Of a DNA stretch of 64,000 bases, positions 53,453 to 62,836 are shown piece by piece. Positions within the stretch are counted from its first letter, which is position 1; the number at the start of each line of letters is the position of its first letter. A model generated the notes under the pieces. The model saw only the letters and a list, made by a program, of their open reading frames with translations. It was not told the DNA's origin and did no database searches. Made by a program: the position numbers and the translations under genes. This stretch comes from Halomonas sp. 'Soap Lake #6' (GTDB lineage: Bacteria; Pseudomonadota; Gammaproteobacteria; Pseudomonadales; Halomonadaceae): assembly GCF_003031405.1 (NCBI RefSeq), contig NZ_CP020469.1, positions 3,286,001 through 3,350,000 on the forward strand, read 5' to 3'.

Positions 53453-54145
53453 TCAGCCGCGACGGCGAACCAGCTGGTACCTACGTGTGATGTAACCAAA
53501 CGGTACGCTCCAGACGTGAACCAAGCGGGTAAAGGGGAACAGCAGGATGATGGTCAACCCTACGAAGATATGTAGCTTGTAGATCCAAGAGACCTCTTCC
53601 ATATAGCTGGCAGCGCCGCCGCCGAAGAAGACAATCGCCTGGGCCCAGCTGGCCAGGGTGACCATCATCTCGCCGTCCATATGGCCCAGAGAGAAGAGAA
53701 TGGTGACCATACCCAGCGCCGCCTGGAACACGATTAATCCCAGGATGGCGGTGTCCATAACACTGGAGGAGGCACGTACCCGATCATTAGCAATACGGCG
53801 ATACAGCAGCATGGCACCACCCACCAGACACATGGCACCGGCAATACCGCCCACTACAATCGCGAGAAGCTGCTTAGTGCTGGGATCAAGAAAACGGTCA
53901 TACATCCAGTGCGGCGTCAGCATGCCGAACAAATGGCCAAAGAAGATCACGATAATGCCGATATGAAACAGATTGCTGGCCAAGCGCATGTTCTTTGATG
54001 ACAGCATCTGGCTGGAGCCGGTCTTCCAAGTAAACTGGCCATGGTCATAGCGCATTAGGCTGCCGATCAGAAATACCGTGCCGACCAGATAAGGGTAGTA
54101 ACCGTAGACCAGGTGGTTGAGATAAAGCGCAATCGCGTCAAACAT
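53453..54145 (-). CDS. narI: Respiratory nitrate reductase gamma subunit (cytochrome b)
   Basis: 230 residues, five membrane helices, standard NarI length. GTVFLIGSLMRYDHGQFTWKTGSSQ (seen in part as GSLMRYDHGQFTWKTGSSQ), FHIGIIVIFFGHLFGM and the C-terminal LHIFVGLTIILLFPFTRLVHVWS carry the haem-ligating histidines. It oxidises quinol and passes electrons to NarH. It lies 12 bp after narJ. Confidence 0.96.
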   Translation of the reverse strand: MFDAIALYLNHLVYGYYPYLVGTVFLIGSLMRYDHGQFTWKTGSSQMLSSKNMRLASNLFHIGIIVIFFGHLFGMLTPHWMYDRFLDPSTKQLLAIVVGGIAGAMCLVGGAMLLYRRIANDRVRASSSVMDTAILGLIVFQAALGMVTILFSLGHMDGEMMVTLASWAQAIVFFGGGAASYMEEVSWIYKLHIFVGLTIILLFPFTRLVHVWSVPFGYITRRYQLVRRRG

Positions 54146-54157
54146 GATCTTTCTCCT

Positions 54158-54964
54158 TTAACGATTGGCAGGGTGAGAGGGAGTAGCGGGCATGATGCGC
54201 ACCGGCTGGCTCTGGACGGTATGTTTGCGCTCGGCCAAGCGGCGGCCTTCAGCAGACTGCAGCGCGCAATCCTCATCAGAGGTAGCCGAGAAGCGCACCG
54301 CCTCTTCTTCCCATACGGCGTCCAATGCTTCGGGGGTGTTATCAGGCGCCTCTTTTTTGACCTGGGGCCGATGCTCCTCAACATCGCCCTCGGCGCCGAT
54401 TAACGCCAATAGTGATAGCGGCACCAGGGCGTGATCCGCTCCCCGCTCCTCCAGTCGCGCGGTCAGCAGCGCCAGGATATGGCGTATTTCCCCCAGCCAG
54501 CGGCCGATCTCGGCTTCATCGCACATCGAGAGGTACTCAAGGAACACCGGCAGATGATCGGGCAGCTCCCGGGCATCCAGCTCGAAACCGGCCGCGCTGT
54601 ATTCAGCCATTAAATCCACCATGGCCTGACCACGATCACGGGATTCGCCGTGAACGTGCTCGAATAGCAGTAGCGAGGTAGCGCGCCCCTTGTCGAACAT
54701 GGCGACATACTCGGCCTGCAGTTCAAGCAGCTCGCCATCATGAAGACGCTGACACCACGCCATCAGTGATGCCTTAAGAGCCGCCCCCAGGCGGCGCTCA
54801 GCATTGAGAATCTCGATGAGCTCGCCGCAGGCATCCTGCAGCTCCTGGGTCGGGTAATCGAGCAGGCGGGCCAGTACGCGCAGGCTACGCATGCCCTGAA
54901 GTGGCTCGAACGTCGGCTCTACCTGGGTCGATGAGACAGGCGCTTGGATAGCGGCTTCAGTCAT
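54158..54964 (-). CDS. narJ: Nitrate reductase molybdenum cofactor assembly chaperone
   Basis: 268 residues. RVLARLLDYPTQELQDA, EYVAMFDKGRATSLLLFEHVHGESRDRG (in part) and DHLPVFLEYLSMC are NarJ motifs. It binds apo-NarG for cofactor insertion and is not part of the final enzyme. The ATG at 54964 overlaps the narH end by eight bases. The acidic C-terminal ~80 residues are less conserved. Confidence 0.95.
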   Translation of the reverse strand: MTEAAIQAPVSSTQVEPTFEPLQGMRSLRVLARLLDYPTQELQDACGELIEILNAERRLGAALKASLMAWCQRLHDGELLELQAEYVAMFDKGRATSLLLFEHVHGESRDRGQAMVDLMAEYSAAGFELDARELPDHLPVFLEYLSMCDEAEIGRWLGEIRHILALLTARLEERGADHALVPLSLLALIGAEGDVEEHRPQVKKEAPDNTPEALDAVWEEEAVRFSATSDEDCALQSAEGRRLAERKHTVQSQPVRIMPATPSHPANR

Positions 54965-56519
54965 GACGAGACTCCTCAAGTTGCGGCTGCGGGTCGAAGA
55001 CCTCTACCGGTTTTACCAACACACTGGTTTGCTTACGGCCATTGAACAGATTGGGTTCGCTCTCACCGTGGCAGCCATCACCAAAGGTAAAGCCGCATCC
55101 ACCCCGTTCGGGGAAGGCTTCTGTGGCCATTTCGCGATGGCTGGTGGGGATCACAAAACGATCCTCATAGTTGGCAATAGCCAGGTAGCGATACATCTCC
55201 TCTACCTGAGCGACGCTCAACCCCACCGCATCAAGCACTTCCGCATTGGGGGCGCCATCCACGTGCTTGCCGCGCATATAGACGCGCATGGCCATTAAGC
55301 GCTTGAGCGCCAACACCACGGGCTCCTCTTCACCAGCGGTCAGTAGGTTGGCCAAGTACTTCACCGGGATACGCAGCGACTCAATCTTGGGCAGGATGCC
55401 GTCGAACTCCACATGTCCTGCCTCGGCGGCGGACTGAATCGGCGACAGCGGCGGCACATACCACACCATCGGCAGCGTGCGGTATTCCGGGTGCAGCGGC
55501 AGCGCTAACCCCCAGTCGATAGCCATCTTGTAGACCGGTGAGGCCTGGGCGGCTTTGATAACATTGTCCTGGATGCCATCACGCTTAGCCTGAGCAATCA
55601 CTTCCGGATCGTTTGGATCGAGGAAGATCTCGCACTGACGATGGTAAAGGTCACGCTCATCCGGCGAGCTTGCCACCTCTTCAATGCGGTCAGCGTCATA
55701 GAGCAGAACACCGAGATAGCGAATGCGGCCTACACAGGTCTCGGAGCAGATAGTCGGCTGACCGGCCTCGATACGCGGGTAGCAGAAGATACACTTCTCG
55801 GACTTACCGCTTTTCCAGTTGTAGTAGATCTTCTTGTAGGGGCAGCCGGAGATACACATCCGCCAGCCGCGGCACTTGTCCTGATCGATTAGAACGATGC
55901 CGTCCTCTTCCCGCTTGTAGATTGCACCGCTGGGGCAGGAGGCCACGCAGGTGGGGTTCAAGCAGTGCTCGCAGAGGCGCGGCAGATACATCATGAAGGT
56001 GTTTTCAAACTGGCCGTAAATATCCGCCTGCACCTTGTCGAAGTTGGCGTCTTTGCGCCGCTTGGCGAACTCGGTGCCGAGAATCTCTTCCCAGTTGGGG
56101 CCCCATTCGATCTTTTTCATACGCTGACCGGAAATCAGCGAGCGCGGGCGCGCCACCGGCTGGTGCTCGCCGATTTTGGCGGTATGCAGGTGTTGGTAGT
56201 CGAACGTGAACGGCTCATAGTAGTCATCCATTTCGGGCAGGTCGGGGTTGGCGAAGATATTCGCCAGCACCCGCCATTTGCCACCAATACGCGGTTCAAT
56301 CCGACCGTCGTTACGGCGCATCCAGCCGCCCTTCCACTTGGCCTGGTTCTCCCACTCTTTGGGATAGCCGATACCGGGCTTGGTCTCGACATTGTTGAAC
56401 CAGGCGTACTCCATACCTTCGCGACTGGTCCAGACATTTTTGCAGGTCACCGAACAGGTGTGGCAACCGATACACTTATCAAGGTTGAGAACCATGCCTA
56501 CCTGAGAACGAATTTTCAT
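54957..56519 (-). CDS. narH: Respiratory nitrate reductase beta subunit
   Basis: 520 residues. Four cysteine clusters are intact: CIGCHTCSVTCK, CEHCLNPTCVASCP, CRGWRMCISGCP (Trp in place of one Cys, giving the [3Fe-4S] cluster) and CIFCYPR...CSETCVGR. It carries electrons from NarI haems to NarG. The start overlaps the narG stop (ATGA). Confidence 0.97.
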   Translation of the reverse strand: MKIRSQVGMVLNLDKCIGCHTCSVTCKNVWTSREGMEYAWFNNVETKPGIGYPKEWENQAKWKGGWMRRNDGRIEPRIGGKWRVLANIFANPDLPEMDDYYEPFTFDYQHLHTAKIGEHQPVARPRSLISGQRMKKIEWGPNWEEILGTEFAKRRKDANFDKVQADIYGQFENTFMMYLPRLCEHCLNPTCVASCPSGAIYKREEDGIVLIDQDKCRGWRMCISGCPYKKIYYNWKSGKSEKCIFCYPRIEAGQPTICSETCVGRIRYLGVLLYDADRIEEVASSPDERDLYHRQCEIFLDPNDPEVIAQAKRDGIQDNVIKAAQASPVYKMAIDWGLALPLHPEYRTLPMVWYVPPLSPIQSAAEAGHVEFDGILPKIESLRIPVKYLANLLTAGEEEPVVLALKRLMAMRVYMRGKHVDGAPNAEVLDAVGLSVAQVEEMYRYLAIANYEDRFVIPTSHREMATEAFPERGGCGFTFGDGCHGESEPNLFNGRKQTSVLVKPVEVFDPQPQLEESRHD

Positions 56520-59500
56520 TTCACGGCCTCCCCAGTACTGTTCTTAAGAGCCACGTTCTCCTGAACACTGTCATTGCCTTCACCATCCAGCCAGTCAACG
56601 TGTTTCATCTTGCGCACTAACACGAACTCATCGCGGTTTGAGCCGACAGTGCCGTAGTAATTAAAACTGTAAGAGAGCTGCGCGTAGCCGCCGATCATAT
56701 GGGTTGGCTTGGGGCAGACCCGGGTGACCGAGTTGTGAATACCGCCTCGGGTACCGGTTATCTCAGAACCAGGGACGTTCACGTTGCGCTCCTGGGCGTG
56801 GTACATCATCACCATGCCCGCCTTGACCCGCTGGCTGACCACTGCCCGCGCGGCAATCGAGCCGTTGGCGTTGTAGACCTCGATCCAGTCGTTGTCCTCG
56901 ATATCGATCTCAGCCGCGTCAGCCTCGGAGAGCCACACCACCGGGCCGCCTCGGTTGAGCGTCAACATCAGCAGGTTGTCCGAGTAAGTAGAGTGGATGC
57001 CCCACTTCTGGTGCGGCGTGAGGAAGTTCAGCGCCTTGCTCTTGAAGCCGTTGTCGGCGGGAAGCTGGAAGCCTTTGGCCGCCTTGGTATCGATGGGCGG
57101 ACGATAGACCAGCAGGCTTTCGCCGAAAGCGCGCATCCAGGCATGATCCTGATAGAACTGCTGACGACCACTCACGGTGCGCCAGGGAATCAGCTCGTGA
57201 ACGTTGGTGTAACCGGCGTTATAGGAGACATGCTCATCTTCAAGGCCAGACCAAGTTGGGCTGGAGATAATCTTGCGTGGCTGGGCGACAACATCGCGGA
57301 AGCGGATCTTCTCCTCCTGCTTTGGCCTCGCCAGGTGCGTGTGGTCGCGTCCGGTAATCTTGGAGAGCGCATCCCACGCTTTTACTGCCACGGCGCCGTT
57401 GGTTTCCGGTGCCAGGGTCAGAATCATCTCGGCGGCATCGATGGCGCTGTCGATCAACGGGCGCCCTTTATGCGGGCCGTCCAGCTTGCGATGGTTGAGT
57501 TTGCCCAGCAGCTCGACTTCCGCATCGGTATTCCAAGCGATGCCCTTGCCACCGTTACCGATACTTTCCAACAGCGGCCCAATGGAGGTGAAGCGCTCGT
57601 AGGTTTCGGGATAGTTACGCTTGATCTCAATCAACGATGGCATGGTCTTGCCGGGAATTGGCGCGCATTCACCCTTCTTCCAATCCATCACCGCCGGCTG
57701 GGCCAATTCTCCTGGCGAGTCGTGCTGCATCGGCAGCGTGACCAGGTCGGTCTCTTCGCCCAGGTGGCCTACACACACCTTGGAGAAAGCCTTGGCAATA
57801 CCCTTGTAAATATCCCAGTCGCTGCGCGATTCCCAGGCTGGGTCGGTGGCGGCAGTCAAGGGGTGAATAAAGGGGTGCATGTCTGACGTGTTAAGGTCGT
57901 CCTTCTCATACCAGGTCGCCGTAGGCAGCACGATATCCGAGTAGAGGCAGGTGGTGGACATACGGAAATCCAGCGTCACCAGCAGGTCGAGCTTGCCTTC
58001 CGGCGCCTCGTCACGCCATACGACTTCTTCCGGCTTCTGGCCGCCGAAATCACCCAGATCTTTACCCTGAATACCGTGGCGAGTACCCAGCAGGTACTTG
58101 AGCATGTACTCATGGCCCTTACCGGAGCTGCCCAGCAAGTTGGAACGCCAGATGAACATATTACGCGGGAAGTTCTCTGGCGCGTCCGGGTCTTCCGCGG
58201 CAAAGCGCAGTTCACCACTCTTGAGCTGCTGAACCGCATAGTCGGCAGTGGACATGCCCGCGGCTGCGGCTTTTTTGGCCAGGCGCAGCGGGTTAGTGTC
58301 TAGCTGAGGTGCCGACGGCAGCCAGCCCATGCGCTCGGCGCGCACGTTAAAGTCGATCAGACTACCGGGGTAATCCTCGGCCTTGGCCAACGGTGACAGG
58401 ATCTCTTTGATCTCGAGCTTTTCGTAGCGCCACTGGGAGGAGTGGTTATAAAAGAAGGAGGTAGAATTCATATGGCGCGGCGGGCGTTGCCAGTCGAGTC
58501 CGAAGGCTAGCGGCGTCCAGCCAGTCTGTGGGCGCAGCTTTTCCTGGCCAACATAGTGGGCCCAGCCGCCACCGCTCTGACCGATACAACCACACATGAC
58601 CAGCATGTTAATCAGGCCGCGGTAGTTCATATCCATGTGGTACCAGTGGTTCATACCGGCACCGACGATGATCATGCTACGCCCGTTGGTTTTATGGGCG
58701 TTGTCGGCAAACTCTCGAGCAATGCGGGTGCACTGCTCTGCTGGGACACCGGTGATTTTCTCCTGCCATGCGGGGGTATAGGGGCGAATCTGATCAAACG
58801 AGGTCGCGCCATCATCTTCGCCGTCACCGACAAAGCCACGGTCGATACCGTAGTTGGCACACATCAAATCAAAAACGGTGACCGCCAGCATTTCGCTGCC
58901 ATCGGCTCTCTTCAAACGTTTGGCGGGCAAGTTGTGAAACAGCAGATCGTCAGCAGCGCCGACACCCGCCCCTTTGACGTGTTCAAAGTGCTCGTGCTCG
59001 ATGCCACCAAAGTAAGGGAACGCCACGCGCGCGACGCTATCGTGGTGGTTGACCAAACTTAGTAACGGCTTGATTTCAGTGCCTGCGGCGTCCAGCGACT
59101 CCAGGTTCCACTTGCCCACTTCATCGCCAGTTTCGCCCCAGCGGAAACCGATGGAACCGCGTGGTACCACCAGCTGGTCACGGGTTTCGTCCCAGGCGAC
59201 GGTTTTCCACTCGGGATTGTTTTCCTGGCCCAGGGCAGCATCAAAATCACTGGCACGCAATTGGCGACCCGGTGCGAAGCTGCCATCTTCCCGCGCTTCC
59301 AGTTCCACTAGGAACGGCATGTCGGTATAGCGGCGCACATAATCAGTGAAGTAAGCACTGGGGTTCTCAAGGTGGAATTCCTTGAGGATGACATGGCCCA
59401 TGGCCATCGCCAGTGCCGCATCGGTGCCCTGTTTGGCGGAAAGCCACTCGTCGGTAAGTTTGGAGACTTCGGCATAATCCGGGGTGATCGAGACCGTCTT

Positions 59501-60328
59501 GGTGCCCTTGTAACGTACTTCGGTAAAGAAGTGGGCATCCGGGGTACGCGTCTGGGGCACGTTGGAGCCCCAGGCAATAATGTAGCCGGAGTTGTACCAG
59601 TCAGCGGACTCAGGTACGTCGGTCTGCTCGCCCCAGGTCATCGGTGAGGCTGGCGGCAAGTCGCAATACCAGTCGTAGAAGCTCATGCAGACGCCGCCAA
59701 TCAGCGATAGGTAGCGGCTACCGGCGGCGTAGCTGACCATCGACATGGCAGGAATCGGCGAGAAGCCAATGATCCGGTCGGGGCCATACTGCTTGGCGGT
59801 GTAAACGTTAGAGGCAGCGACCAGCTCGTTGAGCTCGTCCCAGTTACCGCGCACGAAGCCGCCCATGCCGCGAGCACGCTTGTACTGTTTGGTCTTGGCG
59901 GGGTCTTCGACAATAGACGCCCATGCATCTACCGGGTCTGGGTTAGCCTTCAGTGCTTCACGCCATAGCGCCAGCAGCGGCTTGCGCACTAAGGGATACT
60001 TAAGGCGATTGGCGCTGTACAGGTACCAGGAGTAGCTGGCGCCGCGTGGGCAGCCACGGGGTTCATGGTTAGGCAGATCAGGACGTGTGCGCGGATAGTC
60101 GGTCTGCTGGGTTTCCCAGGTAACCAGGCCGTTTTTAACGTAAATTTTCCAGCTACAGGAGCCGGTACAGTTCACCCCGTGGGTGCTGCGTACCACTTTG
60201 TCGTGTTGCCAGCGGGCACGATAACTATCTTCCCACTGGCGGGATTCGCTGCGTAGTTCGCCGTGCTCGTTGGCAAAGGGCTCGCGGGACTTGCGGAAGA
60301 AATTCAGCCGATCTATGAAGTGACTCAT
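56516..60328 (-). CDS. narG: Respiratory nitrate reductase alpha subunit
   Basis: 1270 residues, normal for membrane-bound NarG. The [4Fe-4S] FS0 site begins at His50 with HGVNCTGSCSW; the Mo-ligand Asp lies near residue 223 in SFYDWYCDLPPASP. The N-terminus lacks a twin-arginine signal, consistent with a cytoplasmic active site. ATG 60328 (MSHFIDRLNFFRKS) has GGAGATCGACC upstream; the frame continues open to 60403 without support. First gene of narGHJI. No narK transporter gene is present in the window upstream. Confidence 0.97.
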   Translation of the reverse strand: MSHFIDRLNFFRKSREPFANEHGELRSESRQWEDSYRARWQHDKVVRSTHGVNCTGSCSWKIYVKNGLVTWETQQTDYPRTRPDLPNHEPRGCPRGASYSWYLYSANRLKYPLVRKPLLALWREALKANPDPVDAWASIVEDPAKTKQYKRARGMGGFVRGNWDELNELVAASNVYTAKQYGPDRIIGFSPIPAMSMVSYAAGSRYLSLIGGVCMSFYDWYCDLPPASPMTWGEQTDVPESADWYNSGYIIAWGSNVPQTRTPDAHFFTEVRYKGTKTVSITPDYAEVSKLTDEWLSAKQGTDAALAMAMGHVILKEFHLENPSAYFTDYVRRYTDMPFLVELEAREDGSFAPGRQLRASDFDAALGQENNPEWKTVAWDETRDQLVVPRGSIGFRWGETGDEVGKWNLESLDAAGTEIKPLLSLVNHHDSVARVAFPYFGGIEHEHFEHVKGAGVGAADDLLFHNLPAKRLKRADGSEMLAVTVFDLMCANYGIDRGFVGDGEDDGATSFDQIRPYTPAWQEKITGVPAEQCTRIAREFADNAHKTNGRSMIIVGAGMNHWYHMDMNYRGLINMLVMCGCIGQSGGGWAHYVGQEKLRPQTGWTPLAFGLDWQRPPRHMNSTSFFYNHSSQWRYEKLEIKEILSPLAKAEDYPGSLIDFNVRAERMGWLPSAPQLDTNPLRLAKKAAAAGMSTADYAVQQLKSGELRFAAEDPDAPENFPRNMFIWRSNLLGSSGKGHEYMLKYLLGTRHGIQGKDLGDFGGQKPEEVVWRDEAPEGKLDLLVTLDFRMSTTCLYSDIVLPTATWYEKDDLNTSDMHPFIHPLTAATDPAWESRSDWDIYKGIAKAFSKVCVGHLGEETDLVTLPMQHDSPGELAQPAVMDWKKGECAPIPGKTMPSLIEIKRNYPETYERFTSIGPLLESIGNGGKGIAWNTDAEVELLGKLNHRKLDGPHKGRPLIDSAIDAAEMILTLAPETNGAVAVKAWDALSKITGRDHTHLARPKQEEKIRFRDVVAQPRKIISSPTWSGLEDEHVSYNAGYTNVHELIPWRTVSGRQQFYQDHAWMRAFGESLLVYRPPIDTKAAKGFQLPADNGFKSKALNFLTPHQKWGIHSTYSDNLLMLTLNRGGPVVWLSEADAAEIDIEDNDWIEVYNANGSIAARAVVSQRVKAGMVMMYHAQERNVNVPGSEITGTRGGIHNSVTRVCPKPTHMIGGYAQLSYSFNYYGTVGSNRDEFVLVRKMKHVDWLDGEGNDSVQENVALKNSTGEAVK

Positions 60329-60645
60329 GGTCGATCTCCAGGCTCCTCGGAAATTTGCGTTACCCGCCAAGCGGGTCTCATAAAGTGGAGTCTGCGCGAT
60401 CAATAAGGGGATTACTGCGTGATTACCTACATATAGACCCTATCTACCCCCAAGGTGATAGAGCGTCAAACTGAAAGGAATAGGTGATTAGCGCTATCGA
60501 GGCTATACCGCTTGCACCCAGCAGGTTTGGCCTGCTGAGACGTCAATAGCCGCTTTTCGAAAGCCCCACCGTTATGACCTGTGTCAAAAGGCAACAAGAA
60601 ATAGCTGACTAAGATACCCGGACTTCCATCTTAGGAGCCTCCGCT
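60329..60645. other. Divergent promoter region between narG and ubiU
   Basis: About 317 bp without a gene. It contains a CAGCAGG/CCTGCTG hairpin (60519-60537) and an FNR-family site (60574-60587). Sequences resembling NarL heptamers (TACCCCC, TACCTAC) occur near 60430-60460 but match incompletely. Confidence 0.65.
60574..60587. promoter_or_regulatory. FNR/DNR-family site upstream of ubiU
   Basis: ATGACCTGTGTCAA has the symmetric core TGAC-N4-GTCA, as in TTGAC-N4-GTCAA sites of the FNR/ANR/DNR family. It is 59 bp before the ubiU start, a normal place for an activator of that gene, and about 246 bp before narG. Confidence 0.55.
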
Positions 60646-61641
60646 ATGGAGCTTGTATGCCCCGCTGGCAACCTGCCCGCTCTAAAGCGCGCTGTGGATA
60701 AAGGAGCTGATGCCATCTACTTCGGCTTCCAAAACATCACCAATGCGCGCCAGTTTGCTGGGCTAAATTTCACCGATAAACGCGCCCGAGAGGGAATAGA
60801 CTATGCCCATAAACAGGGTAAACGGGTGTTCTGCGCGATTAATACCTACCCCCAGCCCAATGGCTGGCAGCAGTGGACCCGCGCCGTAGACCAAGCGGTC
60901 AATATGGGGGTGGATGCATTAATCCTCGCCGATATGGGACTGCTTGATTACGCCACTAAGCACCACCCTGACGTAGCACGCCATCTTTCGGTACAAGGGT
61001 CGGCAACTAGCCATGAGGCGCTACGCTTTTACCACCAACACTTCGGCATCAAGCGCGCAGTGCTACCTCGAGTGCTATCTATCACTCAGGTACGCGACTT
61101 AGCTAAGCAGACACCTGTAGAACTCGAGGTTTTTGCCTTTGGTAGCCTGTGCATCATGGCCGAAGGACGCTGCTACCTCTCCTCCTACCTCACCGGCGAG
61201 TCGCCCAATACCCGGGGCGTCTGCTCACCGGCGGCTCATGTGCGCTGGGAAGAGACGCCTCACGGTTTGGAGTCGCGCCTGAACAATGTGCTGATTGATC
61301 GCTACGCTGAGGGTGAGCGCGCTGGCTACCCAACCCTGTGTAAGGGCCGCTTTGAGGTAACGGGTGAGACCTATCACGCCATCGAGGAGCCCACCAGTCT
61401 CAATACCCTGGAGCTACTGCCGGAGCTGCGCGACCTGGGCATCAGCGCGGTAAAAATCGAAGGGCGCCAGCGCAGCCCCGCCTATGTGTCGAAGGTTGCG
61501 GGCATTTGGCGGCAGGCGTTGGACCGTCTCGAACACGCTCCTCGGCGTTTTCATCCAGAACACGCCTGGATGGAGGGCCTTGCTGAACTTTCCGAAGGTG
61601 CCACCACCACGTTGGGCGCCTACGAGCGTCGCTGGAAATAG
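60646..61641 (+). CDS. ubiU: Oxygen-independent ubiquinone hydroxylation protein UbiU (peptidase U32 family)
   Basis: 331 residues. MELVCPAGNLPALKRAVDKGADAIY is the U32 opening. The four [4Fe-4S] cysteines fall at 169, 176, 193 and 232, the same numbers as in E. coli UbiU (SLCIMAEGRC, RGVCSPA, PTLCKGRF). With UbiV it hydroxylates ubiquinone precursors using a prephenate-derived oxygen donor when oxygen is absent. AGGAG lies eight bases before the ATG. First gene of ubiUV, divergent from narG. Confidence 0.96.
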   Translation: MELVCPAGNLPALKRAVDKGADAIYFGFQNITNARQFAGLNFTDKRAREGIDYAHKQGKRVFCAINTYPQPNGWQQWTRAVDQAVNMGVDALILADMGLLDYATKHHPDVARHLSVQGSATSHEALRFYHQHFGIKRAVLPRVLSITQVRDLAKQTPVELEVFAFGSLCIMAEGRCYLSSYLTGESPNTRGVCSPAAHVRWEETPHGLESRLNNVLIDRYAEGERAGYPTLCKGRFEVTGETYHAIEEPTSLNTLELLPELRDLGISAVKIEGRQRSPAYVSKVAGIWRQALDRLEHAPRRFHPEHAWMEGLAELSEGATTTLGAYERRWK

Positions 61642-61650
61642 GAGTTCACC

Positions 61651-62568
61651 ATGACGACACCCCCTACCCTGCAACTGTCCCTGGGTCCGGTGCTCTTCTA
61701 CTGGACACGCGAGCATTACGCCAACTTCTACCGTGAAGCGGCCGACTGGCCAGTGGAGATTATCACCCTAGGCGAAACGGTCTGCTCGCGGCGCCGCGAT
61801 ATGAAGTTGGACGACTGGCTAGGCATAGGCCGCGAACTTTCCCAGGCAGGTAAACAGGTAGTTCTCGCCAGCCAAACCCTGATTGAGTCCGAGGCTGACC
61901 TGCGGGATTTGCGAAAGATCTGTGACAACGGCAACTTTATCGTCGAAGCCAACGACCAAAGCGCCCTACAACTCCTCTCCCATGCCGGGCTACCATTTAT
62001 CGCTGGGGCGGCGCTCAACCTCTACAACCCCGCCACCTTAGGCGTTATGAATCGTGCAGGAATGCAGCGTTGGCAGGCACCGGTGGAAATGTCCCGGGAC
62101 GATCTGGCCCAGCTCATCGCCGATGGTCATCAGGCGGGTGTGAACCAGCCCTGTGAAGTGTTTGCCTACGGTCACTTGCCGCTTGCTTGGTCATCGCGCT
62201 GCTTTACTGCCCGACGCCACCAAAAATCCAAAGACCGCTGCCAGTTCGTTTGCCAAAAATATCCTGAAGGCTTAGTGCTGCGTACTCAAGAATCCCGAGA
62301 TGTTTTCACCCTGAACGGTATTCAGACTCTATCAAGCGCCTGCCAGGATCTCCGCCATGAGCTTATGGCCATGGCTAACATGGGAGTTTCAGTGGCGCGC
62401 CTCAGTCCACGGGCAGAAGGCATGGCCGAGGTGGTCAACGCCTTCAACCAGGCCCGGAATGGCAGGCTGCCACCCCCCAACCCTCTGACACTGGTGGAAG
62501 CTGATATCTGCGACGGCTATTGGTACGGCCGCCCAGGCATGGACAGCACCCGGCTCCTGACCAACTAA
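61651..62568 (+). CDS. ubiV: Oxygen-independent ubiquinone hydroxylation protein UbiV (U32 family)
   Basis: 305 residues. Cluster cysteines are Cys45 (ETVCSRR), Cys184, Cys197 and Cys201 (SSRCFTARRHQKSKDRCQFVC), matching UbiV spacing. It forms a heterodimer with UbiU, whose gene ends nine bases upstream. AGGAG precedes the ATG. The usual third partner, ubiT, is not seen in the window. Confidence 0.95.
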   Translation: MTTPPTLQLSLGPVLFYWTREHYANFYREAADWPVEIITLGETVCSRRRDMKLDDWLGIGRELSQAGKQVVLASQTLIESEADLRDLRKICDNGNFIVEANDQSALQLLSHAGLPFIAGAALNLYNPATLGVMNRAGMQRWQAPVEMSRDDLAQLIADGHQAGVNQPCEVFAYGHLPLAWSSRCFTARRHQKSKDRCQFVCQKYPEGLVLRTQESRDVFTLNGIQTLSSACQDLRHELMAMANMGVSVARLSPRAEGMAEVVNAFNQARNGRLPPPNPLTLVEADICDGYWYGRPGMDSTRLLTN

Positions 62569-62573
62569 CGCGA

Positions 62574-62599
62574 AAGCTTAACTACCAAGCTTAACTACC
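62574..62599. repeat. Exact 13-bp tandem duplication after ubiV
   Basis: AAGCTTAACTACC is present twice (62574-62586, 62587-62599), six bases after the ubiV stop. Confidence 0.9.
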
Positions 62600-62619
62600 A
62601 CTACATCCTCCCTTTAGAT

Positions 62620-62641
62620 GGCTCTGCCTAGCAGCAGAGCC
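62620..62641 (+). terminator. Possible terminator hairpin after ubiV
   Basis: GGCTCTGC (62620-62627) and GCAGAGCC (62634-62641) form a perfect 8-bp stem with a 6-base loop. The following bases are TGTTGAGG, not a T-run, so termination is uncertain. Confidence 0.45.
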
Positions 62642-62738
62642 TGTTGAGGCATGCGCCTTTATCCCAGTAAACCTCCCCGGCGGACGCCTGCATACGAATA
62701 CTCTTAGCGCCTCATTTTTTATGCATATCCAACCATTG

Positions 62739-62752
62739 CTGATCTGGATCAC
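62739..62752. promoter_or_regulatory. FNR/ANR-like site upstream of nrdD
   Basis: CTGATCTGGATCAC matches TTGAT-N4-ATCAA at eight of ten positions and keeps the TGAT/ATCA core. It lies 85 bp before the nrdD start, a plausible activator position. Confidence 0.6.
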
Positions 62753-62836
62753 TTTTTTAAAAATCGTGGCAGCCTATCCTTAAAAACAACATATGGTAAT
62801 TTTATTTTAAATAAACACCACATATAGGAGAAAGAG

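Noticed and set aside
56699..57886. A 395-codon open frame antisense to narG, and others at 55965-56564 and 58556-59062 antisense to narH/narG
   Set aside because: Frames antisense to long GC-rich genes often stay open by codon bias; the opposite strand holds perfectly conserved NarG and NarH, and these frames have no family motifs.
60462..60480. Second FNR site closer to narG (TGAT...GTCA)
   Set aside because: The half-sites are separated by five bases rather than four and the flanking bases do not match.
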